Shown here: positions 34,348 through 46,792 of the stretch, in pieces
Layout: each line of letters starts with the position of its first letter
Position numbering within the stretch: position 1 is the stretch's first letter
DNA from: Delphinapterus leucas
Lineage: Eukaryota; Chordata; Mammalia; Artiodactyla; Monodontidae
Direction: 5' to 3'
Length of the DNA stretch: 64,000 nucleotides
Assembly (NCBI RefSeq): GCF_002288925.2
Contig: NW_022098050.1
Span: forward strand, 7,329,361-7,393,360
Notes under the pieces: generated by a model
What the model saw: the letters and a program-made list of their open reading frames with translations, nothing else
The model's database searches: none
What the model was told of the DNA's origin: nothing
Position numbers and translations under genes: made by a program

Positions 34348-34821
34348 ACAGGAGCCCAAAAACTGAATGGTGGAAATAATGTAATATAATCACTTGAAAA
34401 ACAAGTTTGAAAACAAGTATTGAGAAACAAATACAATGTCTAATTTTCATTTGAGTGACTACCTTGGAATAATATAGATAAAATACAAAACATTGACTTT
34501 ACCTGGTTTTCCGAAGCCCCAACTTTCTCAATTTAAACAACACATTGCTATTTTTCTTGATAAATACTAGATTATAAAAATGTATGCTTAAATAAAAATG
34601 CTAAATAATTTAAAAATTATGTTTGTATAATGTTCCTCAGGGACTTATTCATCTCCCAGTTGTCACTACTCTTGAGTGATAATATTTTTCTTCACTAATG
34701 ATTTGAGCGAAGAAAAATATTATCACTTATCTACTTATTTTTCAGTCAGAGTTGCTGTAATCCTGAACTTTTTTGAGGGGTGAAGGGTGTGGGTAAAGAC
34801 TTCTGAGAGTATTTGTTACAT
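34348..34821. other. No gene; contains the 34675-34727 hairpin
   Basis: AT-rich, no open frame or named repeat. Confidence 0.5.
34675..34727. repeat. Perfect inverted repeat, 19-bp arms, 15-nt loop
   Basis: Left arm agtgataatatttttcttc (34675-34693) and right arm gaagaaaaatattatcact (34709-34727) are exact reverse complements around a 15-nt loop. The stem is AT-rich. It does not match a transposon terminal repeat I know. Confidence 0.95.
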
Positions 34822-34831
34822 AGGCATTTTT

Positions 34832-35041
34832 TAAATTTCTAAGTTATTTATCATTTACCCTGTATTTATTATTTTAAAAAAAATTTTAATGTCTTTATTG
34901 GAATATAATTGCTTTACAATGGTGTGTTAGTTTCTGCTTTATAACAAAGTGAATCAGCTATACATATACATATATCCCCATATCTCCTCCCTCTTGCGTC
35001 TCCCTCCCACCCTCCCTATCCCACCCCTCTAGGTGGTCACA
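34832..35041 (-). mobile_element. Very short 5'-truncated L1, with extra 3' sequence
   Basis: L1 body at about 34884-35041 (3'UTR only). TSD-like aggcattttt at 34822-34831 and 35042-35051. Between body and TSD lie about 42 nt of non-L1 sequence (34833-34874) with AATAAA on the minus strand at 34870-34865, compatible with a 3' transduction. Confidence 0.75.
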
Positions 35042-35051
35042 AGGCATTTTT

Positions 35052-36889
35052 GTTTGATCAAGATATTAAGAAATCACATTGATGGATGGCAAAAATCTTA
35101 ATTTAAGAGAATTGAGCCCCCTGCACATGTCAACTGTGGTCAACATCAAACGTGTTATGCCCACATGAGAAAAAGCATATGGGGTCTGGCTGGAGGTCCA
35201 GATCCTATGGTGCCTGTTCTGAGTTTCCTTCTTGGATGTGGATGGTACCTAGTATAACTGGTAACTCGCATGTGCCACCTTAGATTCTTTTGGCTTCATC
35301 TATCTCTGGGGCCACTTTTTCTGCCCTAGTCACTGTGTGGTGATGGACTCCATGGGAGGCCCTTGCCACAGGGCATCTCTGGTTCCTCCCACCACTTGTA
35401 GACTTAAATATGGCTCCACACAGCCATATGTGGGATCTGGCTTCTCCAGCTGTTGCTGAAAGGGCCATGTGATGCAAGCCAGATGTGGGAGGGTGTTAAT
35501 TCCCTATGATTTGAACTCTAAACAAATGGGGTTAGAAAGAAGATAGGAGCGAAATGGCCGATGAACTCCCAGTGTGGCCCCCTTCTCAGTTGGGTTGTTT
35601 AGAAAGATTGTAGTGTTGTAAGCCCTCTCTGAAGAAATCTAGCAAGTCAAAGCAATTGGCTGAACTTTTTACGAAGCTGTGGCTAGCTTGGTAATGCATT
35701 TCCTTACGTTTGCTCTCCCTTATTCCCTGCCTTATGCCTCCTTCTCCTTGCAGCTGGTTACCTTGGATTGCATATCCCCCCACGCAAGAGTGAGTTAGCA
35801 TGTACACTTTTGCCTCAGACTCTGTTTTCTAGGCAGCTCAAGCTAAGACACGAAGCACTGGTGTGATTACTAACATGGTGAGTTGAAAGTTGAAGGGCTT
35901 GGAATATTGGGCTTAAGAATTTGGGCTTTATCCCACTGGCTGTGAATAATGGGGAGAGCATTAGACAGGGTTCCTGGTTGTAAGTATTGGAAACCGGCTC
36001 TAACTTAAGTTAAAAAATGAAATTTATAAGAGGAATATCAGGGAAGCCCTTAGGATGGAAAGTGGGACTTGAGAGGGATTTTGGAGGAACTTGAGAGAGA
36101 CAGAAGTGATGATAGTTCTGGAAAACTCTGGCGGAATTCCTGACACTTCACTTTATGAGGCTTCCATCAGAAGACTCCCTGCAAATTACATGTGGAACAG
36201 ATGTCGACCACTCATTCTCAATATTGGAGAGGTAAGTAAGGGAGAAATAAAGTCTAAGAAGGAGAGATGGAAAATTTTGGAGAATAGAGGAACTGATGAA
36301 GGAGCTCTTCCTCAAGCAGTTGGGAGAGGTGGGGACTGAGATTGTGAAGCATCTAGAAGGAAGAAGGATGTGTTCTCTTCCTGAACAGGACAAAATGAAG
36401 TTGATGCTTTTAAACATAAAGATCTTCTGAGATGGTGAGAAGTGGTAGGTGAAGGAATGCAGGCTAGATAGGACTTCCAAGAGGATGGATTCACCTTTGT
36501 TCATGTGCTGCCTCCACTGATTATGTTAGTTACTTCTCTTTGGTGACTCAGTTTCTTTATATTTTCAAAGAAGTTTTCAGGCTCAAAAGTTCTTGTCTAC
36601 CTAAACAGTTCCATATCTCTCTTGCTGTTAGGAAGGGTGAGGAATAGGTTTGGAGGACTCTTTGGTCAGTTCTTGGAAAGATGGAGCCCTTTAGGTTTTT
36701 CCACTTTCACCAGCATTTTCCAGACCTTTTCTTCCAAAGTTCTTCTCTGACAATATCATTGCTCTATACATGGATGGAATGGGCTGTGATTCTTTCATAT
36801 CACTGAGAAGGGGCATTTTTACCACTTGACTGATCTCCACATTTTGTCTCTCCTTATGGAAAGATGCTCTCCTGAAACCTGGACATCTC
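35052..36889. other. No gene recognised
   Basis: About 1.8 kb of unassigned sequence. A good donor-like gaggtaagt at 36229-36237 (+) has no convincing acceptor partner. Faint repeat-like traces occur at 35,150-35,470 and 35,800-35,850. Confidence 0.4.
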
Positions 36890-37262
36890 AATAAGTATGA
36901 AATCCATTGAAGTATGGTACTGCAAGCTGGGAGCTATAGGAGCAGAATACCTTCCCATTATGCTGTCAGGCTTAGCCATATGGCTTGTCTTGACCAATGA
37001 ATCACTAGGAGAAAGGAAGTGAGTCACCTTTGGCAGAAGCTTCAAGAGCCCATGTGAGGCTCTTTTTTCCTTTTGTCTTGGTGACTGGCAACATCCATAT
37101 TGGCTGCTCCAATAGCCTGAGACTCAAAGTGAGGACGATGGCAACAGCATAACCCCAAGCCATCCTTCTAGAATTGTCACAAAAGTGAGAAATCAACTTT
37201 TAGGCTACTGGGGCTTGGAGATTGTTACTCTGGTGTACCCTAGCTTATCCTGATTGGCACAA
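36890..37262 (+). mobile_element. LTR-like repeat (ERVL/MaLR style)
   Basis: Ordered blocks resemble a known mammalian LTR: 'cttgaccaatgaatcactag', 'cagaagcttcaagagcccat', 'tgactggcaacatccatatt', 'gactcaaagtgaggacgatg', and the end 'accctagcttatcctgattg'. The exact family was not resolved. Confidence 0.5.
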
Positions 37263-38349
37263 AGACTCAATACTGTTCTACCGAGTGCAGGGGTATGTAA
37301 TTCACCAGACTGAAGAAACGCTGCCGTGACAACCCCCTTTACTTCTTTAATTTTAATGTAGGGTGATATATTTACCGAAACTATTATGTCTTTAGCTTAA
37401 TTTCCCCCTTTCCTCCTCCCCTTACATTGCTCTTTTCCTATCTTTCTACTGTGCCTCTTTATCTATCATGTTAGAGGTGTTAAGTCTCTTTTCTTCTGTA
37501 GGAAAAGAGTCACCCATGCTTGGCTCAAGGATCTGCAGGATCACATATCATCTCTTTCATTACAGGCATTGAGACATTTTTTTAAACACGTATTATTCAA
37601 CAAATGATGGTCTCTGTTCCAGTGCATAATAAAAAAAAAATAGAAAGCCCGATGCATTTTCTGCCTATGCCTGTAGAAACAAACAACCAGTGATTTAGTT
37701 TATCATAATAAAAAAGTATTTATGCTGTGATTCATGTCTCTAATGCAGTGTCATTATTCTGTGGTTGTGCTAACTGTAGAGGAAAAGTTGTTTATAGTAG
37801 CAGACAGAGCGTCAGACTGAGACCCAAGAGTTATTCCAAGAATGGTGACAAGAACATCGTGTGTTAGAAGAAACTGCCCAGCTGGAAAGAGGATTGTGTG
37901 AAGTAGAAGTAACCTAAATATTCTATTATCTTCTGTGCTTTCTGTCTCCTATGGAAGAATTTCTTTTGTCTGGTCTTTATTTGAAGGAGCAGCTAGTTCC
38001 TTCAAATTCCACTCTATACTAGTGACTTTCTTAAATATCTAAGTTTGCAATGGAGTCATTCTCCAAAGATTCCTTTGAGATTGCCACAGAAGAAGATGTA
38101 CATATCGCTAGCTTGAGAGTACACACACCAGTATGGACAGGTCTGGACCAGTCACAGAACATGAAGATCCTGTGCATAGTCTGCCCACTTGACCACTTCT
38201 AACAAAGCCTTATTATTCTCTTTCCCTGAGACTGATAGACCAACAATGTTTCTGGAATAATGCTAAGGGACTTGATTTTCCTTTAGAAAGCCACACTTTT
38301 CAAAACGATATAGGAAACACTCATATTATCGTGTCCCAGATATTAAAAC
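37263..38349. other. No gene or repeat recognised
   Basis: Unassigned sequence; possible MIR-like trace near 37,800-37,850. Confidence 0.45.
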
Positions 38350-39225
38350 TATTAATAAATTTTATATTTCCTTCTAGCCTTTGTATGTGTGTGTATTTTT
38401 TTAAATCACACAAGTTATATATGCATCTTTTATTTTTAGGAAAAAAATAGTAAGATTTAACACTCCCATTTGACCATATCTCCAGACTCATTGCCCTCTC
38501 CTTGTTTCCCAGAGACAGACCTATGATGAGTTTGATAGTCATCCTTTTTAATACTTTTACATACATCAATAGAAATTCAGAAACAAGATGTAATGTTTCT
38601 ATGGGCTTTGAAAATAAATTTTATATAAGGAATCATTCTATACATTTCATTCTGCAGCCTTTTTAAAAAATTAATATTAAGAGTTCTAGACTTATCCTTA
38701 TTGACTCATATAGCTCTGGTCCCTTTGTTTTATCTAGACAGAAATACATTGCATAAGGATACCATATTTTATCCATTTCTTTATTAATGGGCATTTGGGT
38801 TGTTCCTAATTTTTCTTTCTTTGCTATTTCTGGCAATGCTGTAATAAACATCCATTTGTATGTCCCCTCATGTGCATGTACAAATGTTTCTCTAGGGTGT
38901 ATACCCAGAAAAGGAAACGCTAGTTTATAGAGTTAGCACCTTTGTAATTTTACTGTCACACTGCTCTCCCAAGTGGCTATTCCCATTTACATACCCATAA
39001 GCATGGTATGAGATGATCTGTTTAGCTATTCTCCTCCTCTATACTGGTGATTGTCACACTTTTTAATTTCGGCTAGTCTGATGAGTAAAAGATGTTCTTT
39101 CATTATAGTTTTAACTTATGTTTCCCTAATTACTGGTGGAATTGAACGTCTTTTCGTATATTTATTGGCCATTTGTGTTTCCTCTGGATTCATTATATGC
39201 CTAAATTATCTCTGTTGATTTTTTC
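38350..39225 (-). mobile_element. Ancient L1 (L1M-type) 3' region
   Basis: Plus strand shows the reverse L1 order: 'ggaatcattctatacatttc', 'tatccatttctttattaatg', 'gggcatttgggttgttccta', 'gcaatgctgtaataaac' and 'gtatacccagaaaaggaaac'. Confidence 0.8.
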
Positions 39226-39514
39226 TTGCACACACACAAAAAAGTACACTCAAAAGTATTTATCCATAAAAAGAACCTGAAAGAAAGGGAAAAATCATCT
39301 TTAGCCTTGTTTACTAGACCAGTTTTCCTGAATCTACCTGAAAAGAGGGACTTCATTGTGCAATTTCATTCTAGGAAGAGGAGACTATGGCATCACATTC
39401 ACGTACTGCATAGACATGTTAGTCACAAATCACCTTCAAAGCCGAAACAAATTCTATGTAACTTTCTTCAGAATTAACACATTAACATGCTTTAAGTGAA
39501 CATCACTCTGTTCT

Positions 39515-39640
39515 GGCTAAAACATGGGCTTTGTAGTCAGAAGGAGCTGACTTCCTATTTCAGCTACATCAATGTCTACCTGCAGGAAACTTAGGAAAAC
39601 CACTTAGCGTCTCTGAGCCTCCAGGATATTTTCTTACTTT
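39515..39640 (+). mobile_element. MIR SINE fragment
   Basis: MIR head and core: 'catgggctttgtagtcagaa', 'ttaggaaaaccacttagcgt' and 'ctctgagcctccaggat'. Confidence 0.65.
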
Positions 39641-40172
39641 TCTCGGTCTTTCTAGCACCAGGCTCAGGGTTCCCTTCTTCATCCCCTCCCTTGTTATCAT
39701 TCGTGGTGAATTCATCATCCGTGTTCATGACAATTCTACAGCCTGATACCGCAATCTTGAACTTTTCCATCTTGACACCCTTTGTCTTCCTGCTACTTCA
39801 GTGACCCATTAGTTTAGTCTTACATGGAACCATGTTATTTATTTATGGACCAACTCCAAGAACTCCAACTCCACACTTCTTTTTGGCCAAAACATAATGC
39901 TGTTTCATTTTTGACCCTTCTCTGTTTTCTTCATAGTATCTTCCACCCCACTAGTCCTGCCCTCTCTTTGCAAGTCCTTAGCTTCCTTTCCCTTACCAGC
40001 TTGTCCACCACTCTGGAGCCTTGTTCAACAATGTCTTCTCTCTCCAGAGCTCCCCTGGTCTTCCCACTGTATCTACCTTGTCAGTCTTTGGCCCTGAGCA
40101 CATGCTGCTATCATTGTCTCTGCTCTCCCCATCATGAGCTCTTCAGCACCAGGATAATTAGACTAACTATAG
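39641..40172. other. No gene; pyrimidine-rich, possibly L2-derived
   Basis: The plus strand is pyrimidine-rich and open at 39824-40234, like L2 coding-strand sequence, but I could not align specific blocks. Confidence 0.35.
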
Positions 40173-40362
40173 CAACGGTTCCCCAACTGTGGGTCCTGGA
40201 CCAGCAGGATCCACATCACCTAAGAACTTGTTAGAAATGCAAATTCTCAGGCTTCACCCCAGATCTACTGAGTTAGAAACTGGGGGGGAAGGACCCAACA
40301 CTCTGTGTTCAACATACCCTCCTGGTGATTCTGGTGAATTGCTAATGTTTGGGAACAAAATA
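40173..40362 (+). mobile_element. MER5A (hAT-Charlie MITE), nearly complete
   Basis: Blocks in order: 'aactgtgggtcctggaccag', 'tccacatcacctaagaactt', 'gttagaaatgcaaattctca', 'cccagatctactgagttaga' and 'cctcctggtgattctggtga'. Confidence 0.92.
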
Positions 40363-40462
40363 TTCTACAGACTCCTGACCTCAGCTGATCCTTCTTGACA
40401 ATTTTTTGATTTATCCTTGAATGCTTATTTGCCAAAATTCTCAAACTAAAATACAGGTTCAC

Positions 40463-40580
40463 CAGAGTCAACCATTCTGATTTAGTACATCTTAGTGAGA
40501 TTCAGGAATGCATTTCTAATGTGTACTCATGTTAATTTTGATACAGGGGGATCTATGGACTACACTTTGGAAAGCATTGA
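40463..40580 (-). mobile_element. MER5A, partial, opposite orientation
   Basis: Plus strand reads the reverse MER5A: 'gagattcaggaatgcatttc' and 'tatggactacactttggaaa'. It lies 100 bp from the plus-strand copy. Confidence 0.75.
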
Positions 40581-40584
40581 AAAA

Positions 40585-41222
40585 AGCCCTCATGCTGGTC
40601 TCCTAATGCCCATACTTCAGCCCATCTCTCTTCCTTCTGAAAAGCACAGGGCCTCTCATTTGCTGAACTCATGCAGACAAGAGCTTAATCCCACCCTCTC
40701 CTGCCTCCACAATACCGTCACTCAATCCCTTCTCATTTGTCTTCCCCAGCATCCGGAATTCTCCTGTATGCTAAAAAATATTTCTAGGACATTGCCACCC
40801 CTTTGAATTCTCATTCTATTCTATTCCTTTTCTTTACTATTAAAGTGCTTAAGAGCGTGGAGTACTGACACTGCTTACATCTCCTCATTCACTCATTCCT
40901 ACCACCCTCAACATTTCACTGAAATTATTTTCTTGATGTTTCCCAGAGACTTCATATTTGTCAAATCAAATGCTTTTTTCACTTTACCTCCTCCTCTCCC
41001 ACTCTGAAGTTTTATCCTGAGGACTACCTTCTCCTTATTCAAACTTTCCCCTCTCTGGGCTTCTTATGACAACTTCTCACTGCTTCCCTTCTACTACTTG
41101 TATTTTACCTTCTTTCTCTGTTTTTGGCTTCAATTCCTCCAACTCTCCTAGTGAAGGTTTTATTCTCCCTGCTCTTCTCTTTTCTCTATATATACTTTCA
41201 CTAGCTGATGACCCATGTCAAT
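40585..41222 (+). mobile_element. L2 LINE ORF2 region, left part (split by L1 stack)
   Basis: Diverged L2 coding-strand sequence: 'gtgcttaagagcgtggagta', 'cctcaacatttcactgaaat' and 'catatttgtcaaatcaaatg', running toward the RT motif region. It stops at 41222 where an L1 begins and resumes at 50828. Confidence 0.6.
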
Positions 41223-42207
41223 CTGTTATTTTTTTCATTTTTCAATTGAAATACAATTCACATGTGATAAAATTCACCATTTTAAAATGTGTAACTTTTT
41301 GGTATATTCACAGAGTTGTGCACCCACCACCATTATCTACTTTTAGAATATTTACATCATCCCCCCCAAAAAAGCCCCACTCTGTACCCATAAGTAGTCA
41401 CTCCCCATTTTTCCCTCCCTCTAGCCTCCGCTGACCACTAATTTACTTCTTGTCTCTATGGATTTTCCTACTTTAGACATTTCATATAAATGGAATGATA
41501 CAATATGTGGCCTTTTGTGTCTGGCTTCCTTCACTGAGCATAATATTATACTTTCAAGATATATCCATGTTGTAGCATGTATCAGAATTTCATTCTTTTT
41601 ATGGTTGAATAATATTCCATTGTATGGCTCGATCATATTTTGTTTTATCCATTTGTCAGTTGATGGAAGTTTGAATTGTTTCCATCTTCAGGCTATTATA
41701 AAATATGCTGCTACAAAAATTCATGTACACGTCTTGCGTGGATATATATTTTCAATTCTTTTGCATATATATCTAAGATGGAATGGCTGGGTCATATGTT
41801 AAGTCAGTGTTAGCTTTTGGGGGAACTGCCGAACCATTTCCAAAGCAGCTGCACCATTTTACACTCCTACCAGGGGTGTATGAGGATTCTGATTTTTCCA
41901 CATTCTTGACAACACTTGTTATTGTTTGTGTTTTTTGATTACAGTCACTCTAGTGAGTGTGAAGAAGTATCTCTTTGTAGCTTTGATTTGCATTTCCCTA
42001 ATGACTAATGATGTTGATTATCTTTTCATGTACTTATTGGACATCTGTATATCTTATGTGGAAAAAGTCTACTCAACTGTTTTAAAATTGGGTTATTTTA
42101 ACTTTTATTGTTGAGTTGTAAGAGTTCTTTGTATATTCTGGATACTACTCCCTTATCAGATATGTGATTTGCAAATATATTCTCCCATTCTATAGTTTTT
42201 GTTGTTG

Positions 42208-42437
42208 TTGTTGTTGTTGTTTATTTTTATTTATTTATTTTTTGCGATACGCGGGCCTCTCACTGTTGTGGCCTCTCCCGTTGTGGAGCACAGGCTCCGG
42301 ATGCGCAGGCTCAGCGGCCATGGCTCACGGGCCCAGCCCCTCCGCAGCATGTGGGATCTACCCGGACCAAGGCACGAACCCGTGTCCCCTGCATCGGCAG
42401 GCGGACTCTCAACCACTGCGCCACCAGGGAAGCCCCC
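42208..42437 (-). mobile_element. CHR SINE in old L1
   Basis: Full-length minus-strand CHR SINE with a TTTA/TTTG-rich tail at the left. TSD gtttttgttgtt at 42195-42206 and 42438-42449, the left copy being extended by a GTT run. Confidence 0.92.
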
Positions 42438-42870
42438 GTTTTTGTTGTTTTTACCTTCTTGATAGTGTCTTTTGAGCATAGGTGCTTTTAATTTTGATGA
42501 AGTGCAGTGTATCTGTTTTTTCTTTTGATACTTGTGCTTTTGGTGTCATATCTAAGATTCCATTGTTAAAACTGAGATCATTCAGATTTACCCCTCTATT
42601 TTCTTCTAAGGGTTTTATACCTTTACTTACACTTAGGTCTTTGATCCATTTTGAGTTAATTTTTGTATATGGTGTGAAGTAAGGGCCCAACTTCATTCTT
42701 CTGCATGTGGCTATCCAGTTGTTCTCACACCATTTATTGAAAGACTATTCTTACCACGATTGCACCCATTGAATTGCCTTGGCATGTTTATTGAAAATCA
42801 ATTGGTCATAAATGTAACAGTTTATTTCTGGACTTTCAATTCTATTCCATTGATCTTTATGTCTATTCTT

Positions 42871-43242
42871 TTTGTATATTTTTTATTTTATATTGGAGTA
42901 TAGTTGATTAACAGTGTTGTGTTAGTTTCAGGTGTACAGCAAAGTGGTTCAGTTATACATATACATGTATCTATTCTTTATCAAATTATTTTCCCATTTA
43001 TGTTATTACAGAATACTGAGCAGAGTTCCCTGTGTTATACGGTAGGTCCTTGTTGGTTATCTATTTTAAATACAGCAGTGTGTACATGTCAATCCCAAAC
43101 TCCCAATCTATCCCTCCCCCCCACCTTTTCCCCCCTGGTAACCATAAGTTCATTCTCTAAGTCTGTGAGTCTGTTTCTGTTTTGTAAGTAAGTTCATTTG
43201 TATCATTTTTTCTAGGTTCCACATATAAGTGATATCATATGA
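42871..43242 (-). mobile_element. 5'-truncated L1 in old L1, 13-bp TSD
   Basis: L1 3' end of the older cetartiodactyl type. TSD tatgtctattctt is exact at 42858-42870 and 43243-43255. Collapsing it restores continuous old L1 sequence. Confidence 0.95.
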
Positions 43243-44995
43243 TATGTCTATTCTTATGTCAGGACTGAGGTCTTGATTATTGTAGCTTTCTAGTTGATAT
43301 TTGTGAGTCCTCAAATTTCTTCTTTTTCAAAATTGTTTCGGCTATTCTGGATGCCTTGTAATTCCATATAAATTTTAGGATTAGCTTGTCAACCCCTGCA
43401 AAATATCCAGATAGGATTTTGATAGAGTTGGAATTGAATTTGTAGATCATTTGGGGGAATATTTACATTTTAACAGTATTAAGTCTCTCAGTCAGTAAAA
43501 ATGGGATGTCTTTCCATTAACTTACATCTTCTTTAATTTCCTTAGCAATGTTTTATATTTTCAGTGTAAAATCTGGTACTTCTTTGGTTAAATCTATTCC
43601 TAATTATTTTATTCTTTTTGATGCTTTTGAAAATGGAATTGTTCTCTTGATTTTATCTTAAGATTGCTCATTGCTAGTGTATAGAAGTATAATTGATTTT
43701 TTTAGCCTTCCTTATAACTAATTTTTTGATGTGGATCTTGTATTCTGCAACCTTGCTGAACTCATATATTAGTTCTAATAGTTTTTTATTTTTGGTCAGT
43801 TCCTTAAGATTTTCTATGTACATCATGTACTATGTGAATAGAGATAGTTTTACTTCTTCCTTTCCAATCTGGATTACTTTTATTTCTTTTTCTTGCCTAA
43901 TTTCCCTGTATGAAAACCTCCAGTACAATGTTGAATACAAGCAGCAAGACCAGACTTCTTTGTCTTGCTCCTAATCTTAGGGAAAGAGCTTTCATTTTTT
44001 TGCCATTCCATATGTTTTCCTAGATGCCCTTTATCAGGTTGAGTAAGTTCCCTTCTATTTCTAGTTTGCTGAGTGTTTTGATCTTGAAGTTGTGTTAGAC
44101 TTTGTCACATGTATTTTCTATATGATTGAGACAATCATGTGAGATTTTTTGGTCCTTTATTCTATTAATATGGTGTATCACATTGATTGCTTTCATATGT
44201 TGAAATAGTTTCGCATCCCTGGAATAAATCCCACTTGGTCGTGTTGTGTGATTCCTTTTATACATTGTTGGATTCCATTTGCTAGGATTTTTTGTGGATA
44301 TTCGCATCTATAATCATAAGGGATATTAGTTTGTAGTTTTCTTTTCTTGTCATGACATTTCCTGGTTTTGGTATCTGGGTAATTCTGGCCTCATAGGACA
44401 AATTGGAAAATGTTTCCTTCTCTTCTATTTTTTTGGGAGAGTTTGTGAAGTTCGGTGTTGATTTTTCTTTAAATGTTTGGTGGAATTCACCAGTGAAGTC
44501 ATTTGGGACATGGCTTTCTTTGTAGTAACTTTATTTTTATTAGAAATTCAATTTCTTTACTTGTTATAAGCCTATTCAAATACTCTGTTTCTTCTTGAGT
44601 CAGCTTTTGTAGTTTGTTTCTTTCTAAGAATTTGCCCATCTTATTTAAGTTATCTAATTTATTGGCATACTGTTATCCATAGTACTGTCATATAATTATT
44701 TTTCTCTTGGTATTGTATGTAGTAATGCCCCCTCTTTCTTACCTGACTTTAGTGCCTTGAGACTCCTCTCTTTTTGCCTCAGTCATTCTAGCTAATGGCT
44801 TATAAATTTTGTTGATTATTTCAAAGAACTATGTTTGGGTTAATTGATTTTCTCCATTATTTTCCTATCTTTAATTTTTGTTCTAATTTTTATTATTTTC
44901 TTCCTTCTCCTTGCTCTGGATTTAGGTTGCTTTTCTTTTTTTCTAGTGTCCTAAGGTAGAAGTTTAGGTTACTGACTGGAGATTTTTCTTCATTT

Positions 44996-45080
44996 AAAAA
45001 AATTAAATTTTTATTTATTTAAAAAATTTATTGAGGCAACATTGGTTTATAACTTTATATGTTTCATGTGCACAACATTA
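44996..45080 (-). mobile_element. Tiny L1 3' end (85 bp) in old L1
   Basis: Contains 'ttattgaggcaacattggtt', the end of an L1 3'UTR. TSD tcttcattt at 44987-44995 and 45081-45089; the right copy runs into tt/aatat. Confidence 0.8.
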
Positions 45081-45516
45081 TCTTCATTTTTAATATATGT
45101 ATTTACAGGAATAAATTTCCTTCTAAGCACTGCTTTCAGTGCATCTCACATGTTTTGGTATGTGTATTTTTGTTTTCATTAATCTTAAACTATTTTCTTA
45201 TTTCCCTGTGATTTCTTCTTTGACCCATTTGTTATTTAGGAATATGTCTTTTAGTTTCCATATATCTGTGAATTTCTCAAATTTCCTCTTATTACTTTCT
45301 AATTTCATTCCACTGTATTTAGAGAACATATTTTGTATAATTTCCTCCACTTAAAGTTATTGAGATTTCTTATAGATCAATGGAACAGGATAGAAAGCCC
45401 AGAGATAAACCCATGGTCACCTTATCTTTGACAAAGGAGGCAAGAATATACAATGGAGAAAAGACAGCCTCTTCAATAAGTGGTGCTGGGAAAACAGGGC
45501 AGCTACATGTAAAAGA

Positions 45517-46167
45517 ATGAAATTAGAACACTTCCTAACACCATACACAAAAATAAACTCGAAATGGATTAAAGGCCTAAATGTAAGGCCAGACACTATA
45601 GAACTCTTAGAGGAAAACAGAGGCAGAAGAACACTCTATGACATACATCACAGCAAGATCCTTTTCGACCCACCTCCTAGAGAAATGGAAATAAAAACAA
45701 AAATAAACAAATGGGACCTAATGAAACTTCAAAGCTTTTACACAGCAAAGGAAACCATAAACAAGACCAAAAGACAACCCTCAGAATGGGAGAAAATATT
45801 TGCAAATGAAGCAACTGACAAAGGATTAATCTCCAAAATTTACAAGCAGCTCTTGCAGCTCAATATCATAAAAACAAACAACCCAATCCAAAAATGGGTG
45901 GAAGACCTAAATAGACATTTCTCCAAAGAAGATATACAGATTGCCAACAAACACATGAAAGGAGGCTTAACCTCACTAATCATTAGAGAAATGCAAATCA
46001 AAACCACAGTGAGGTATCTCCTCACACCAGTTAGAATGGCCATCATCAAAAAATCTACAAACAATAAATGCTGGAGAGGGCGTGGAGAAAAGGGAACCCT
46101 CTTGCACTGTTGGTGGGAATGTAAATTGACACAGCCACTATGGAGAACAGTATGGAGATTCCTTTAA
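45517..46167 (+). pseudogene. L1 ORF2 C-terminal remnant (216 codons open)
   Basis: Open C-terminal part of ORF2 after the reverse transcriptase domain, starting [14 protein letters not shown] at an internal Met. In the family this segment helps bind L1 RNA. The Cys-rich motif reads [18 protein letters not shown], so the second Cys is Arg. The copy at 30.8-31.1 kb keeps CWRGCGEKG. Without endonuclease and RT it cannot act. The frame stops at 46167, short of the normal ORF2 end. Confidence 0.9.
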
Positions 46168-46730
46168 AAACTAAAAATAGAACTACCATACGACCCAGCA
46201 ATCCCATTACTGGTCATATACCCAGAGAAAACCATAATTCAAAAAGACACATGCACCCCAATGTTCATTGCAGCACTATTTACAATAGCCAGGGCATGGA
46301 AGCAACCTAAATGCCCATCGACAGATGAATGGATAAAGATGTGGTACACATATACAATGGAATATTACTCAGCCATAAAAAGAAATGAAATTGAGTTATT
46401 TGTAGTGAGGTGGATGGACCTAGAGTCTGTCATACAGAATGAAGTAAGTTAGAAAGAGAAAAACAAATACCATATGCTAACACATATATATGGAATCTAA
46501 AAAAAAAACCCAAAAAACTGGTTCTGATGTTCCTAGGGGCAAGACAGGAATAAAGACACAGACGTAGAGAATGGACTTGAGCACATGGAGAGGGGGAAGG
46601 GTAAGCTGGGACGAAGTGAGAGAGTGGCATGGACATATATATACTACCAAACGTAAAATAGATAGCTAGTGGGAAGCAGCTGCATAGCACTGGGAGATCA
46701 GCTCAGTGCTTTGTAACCACCTAGCTAGGT

Positions 46731-46792
46731 GGGATAGGGAGGGTGGGAGGGAGGCACAAGAGGGATAGGGAGGGGGGGAGGGAGGCACAAGA
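46731..46792 (+). repeat. Tandem 31-bp G-rich duplication in L1 3'UTR
   Basis: Two 31-bp units (46731-46761 and 46762-46792) differ at one position (gggtggg versus ggggggg). Both contain 'agggaggcacaaga' and several G-runs. This doubles the polypurine tract of the L1 3'UTR. Confidence 0.93.

Noticed and set aside
36091..36339. Frame followed by a strong donor gaggtaagt at 36229-36237
   Set aside because: No matching acceptor with a pyrimidine tract was found upstream; single donors occur often by chance.
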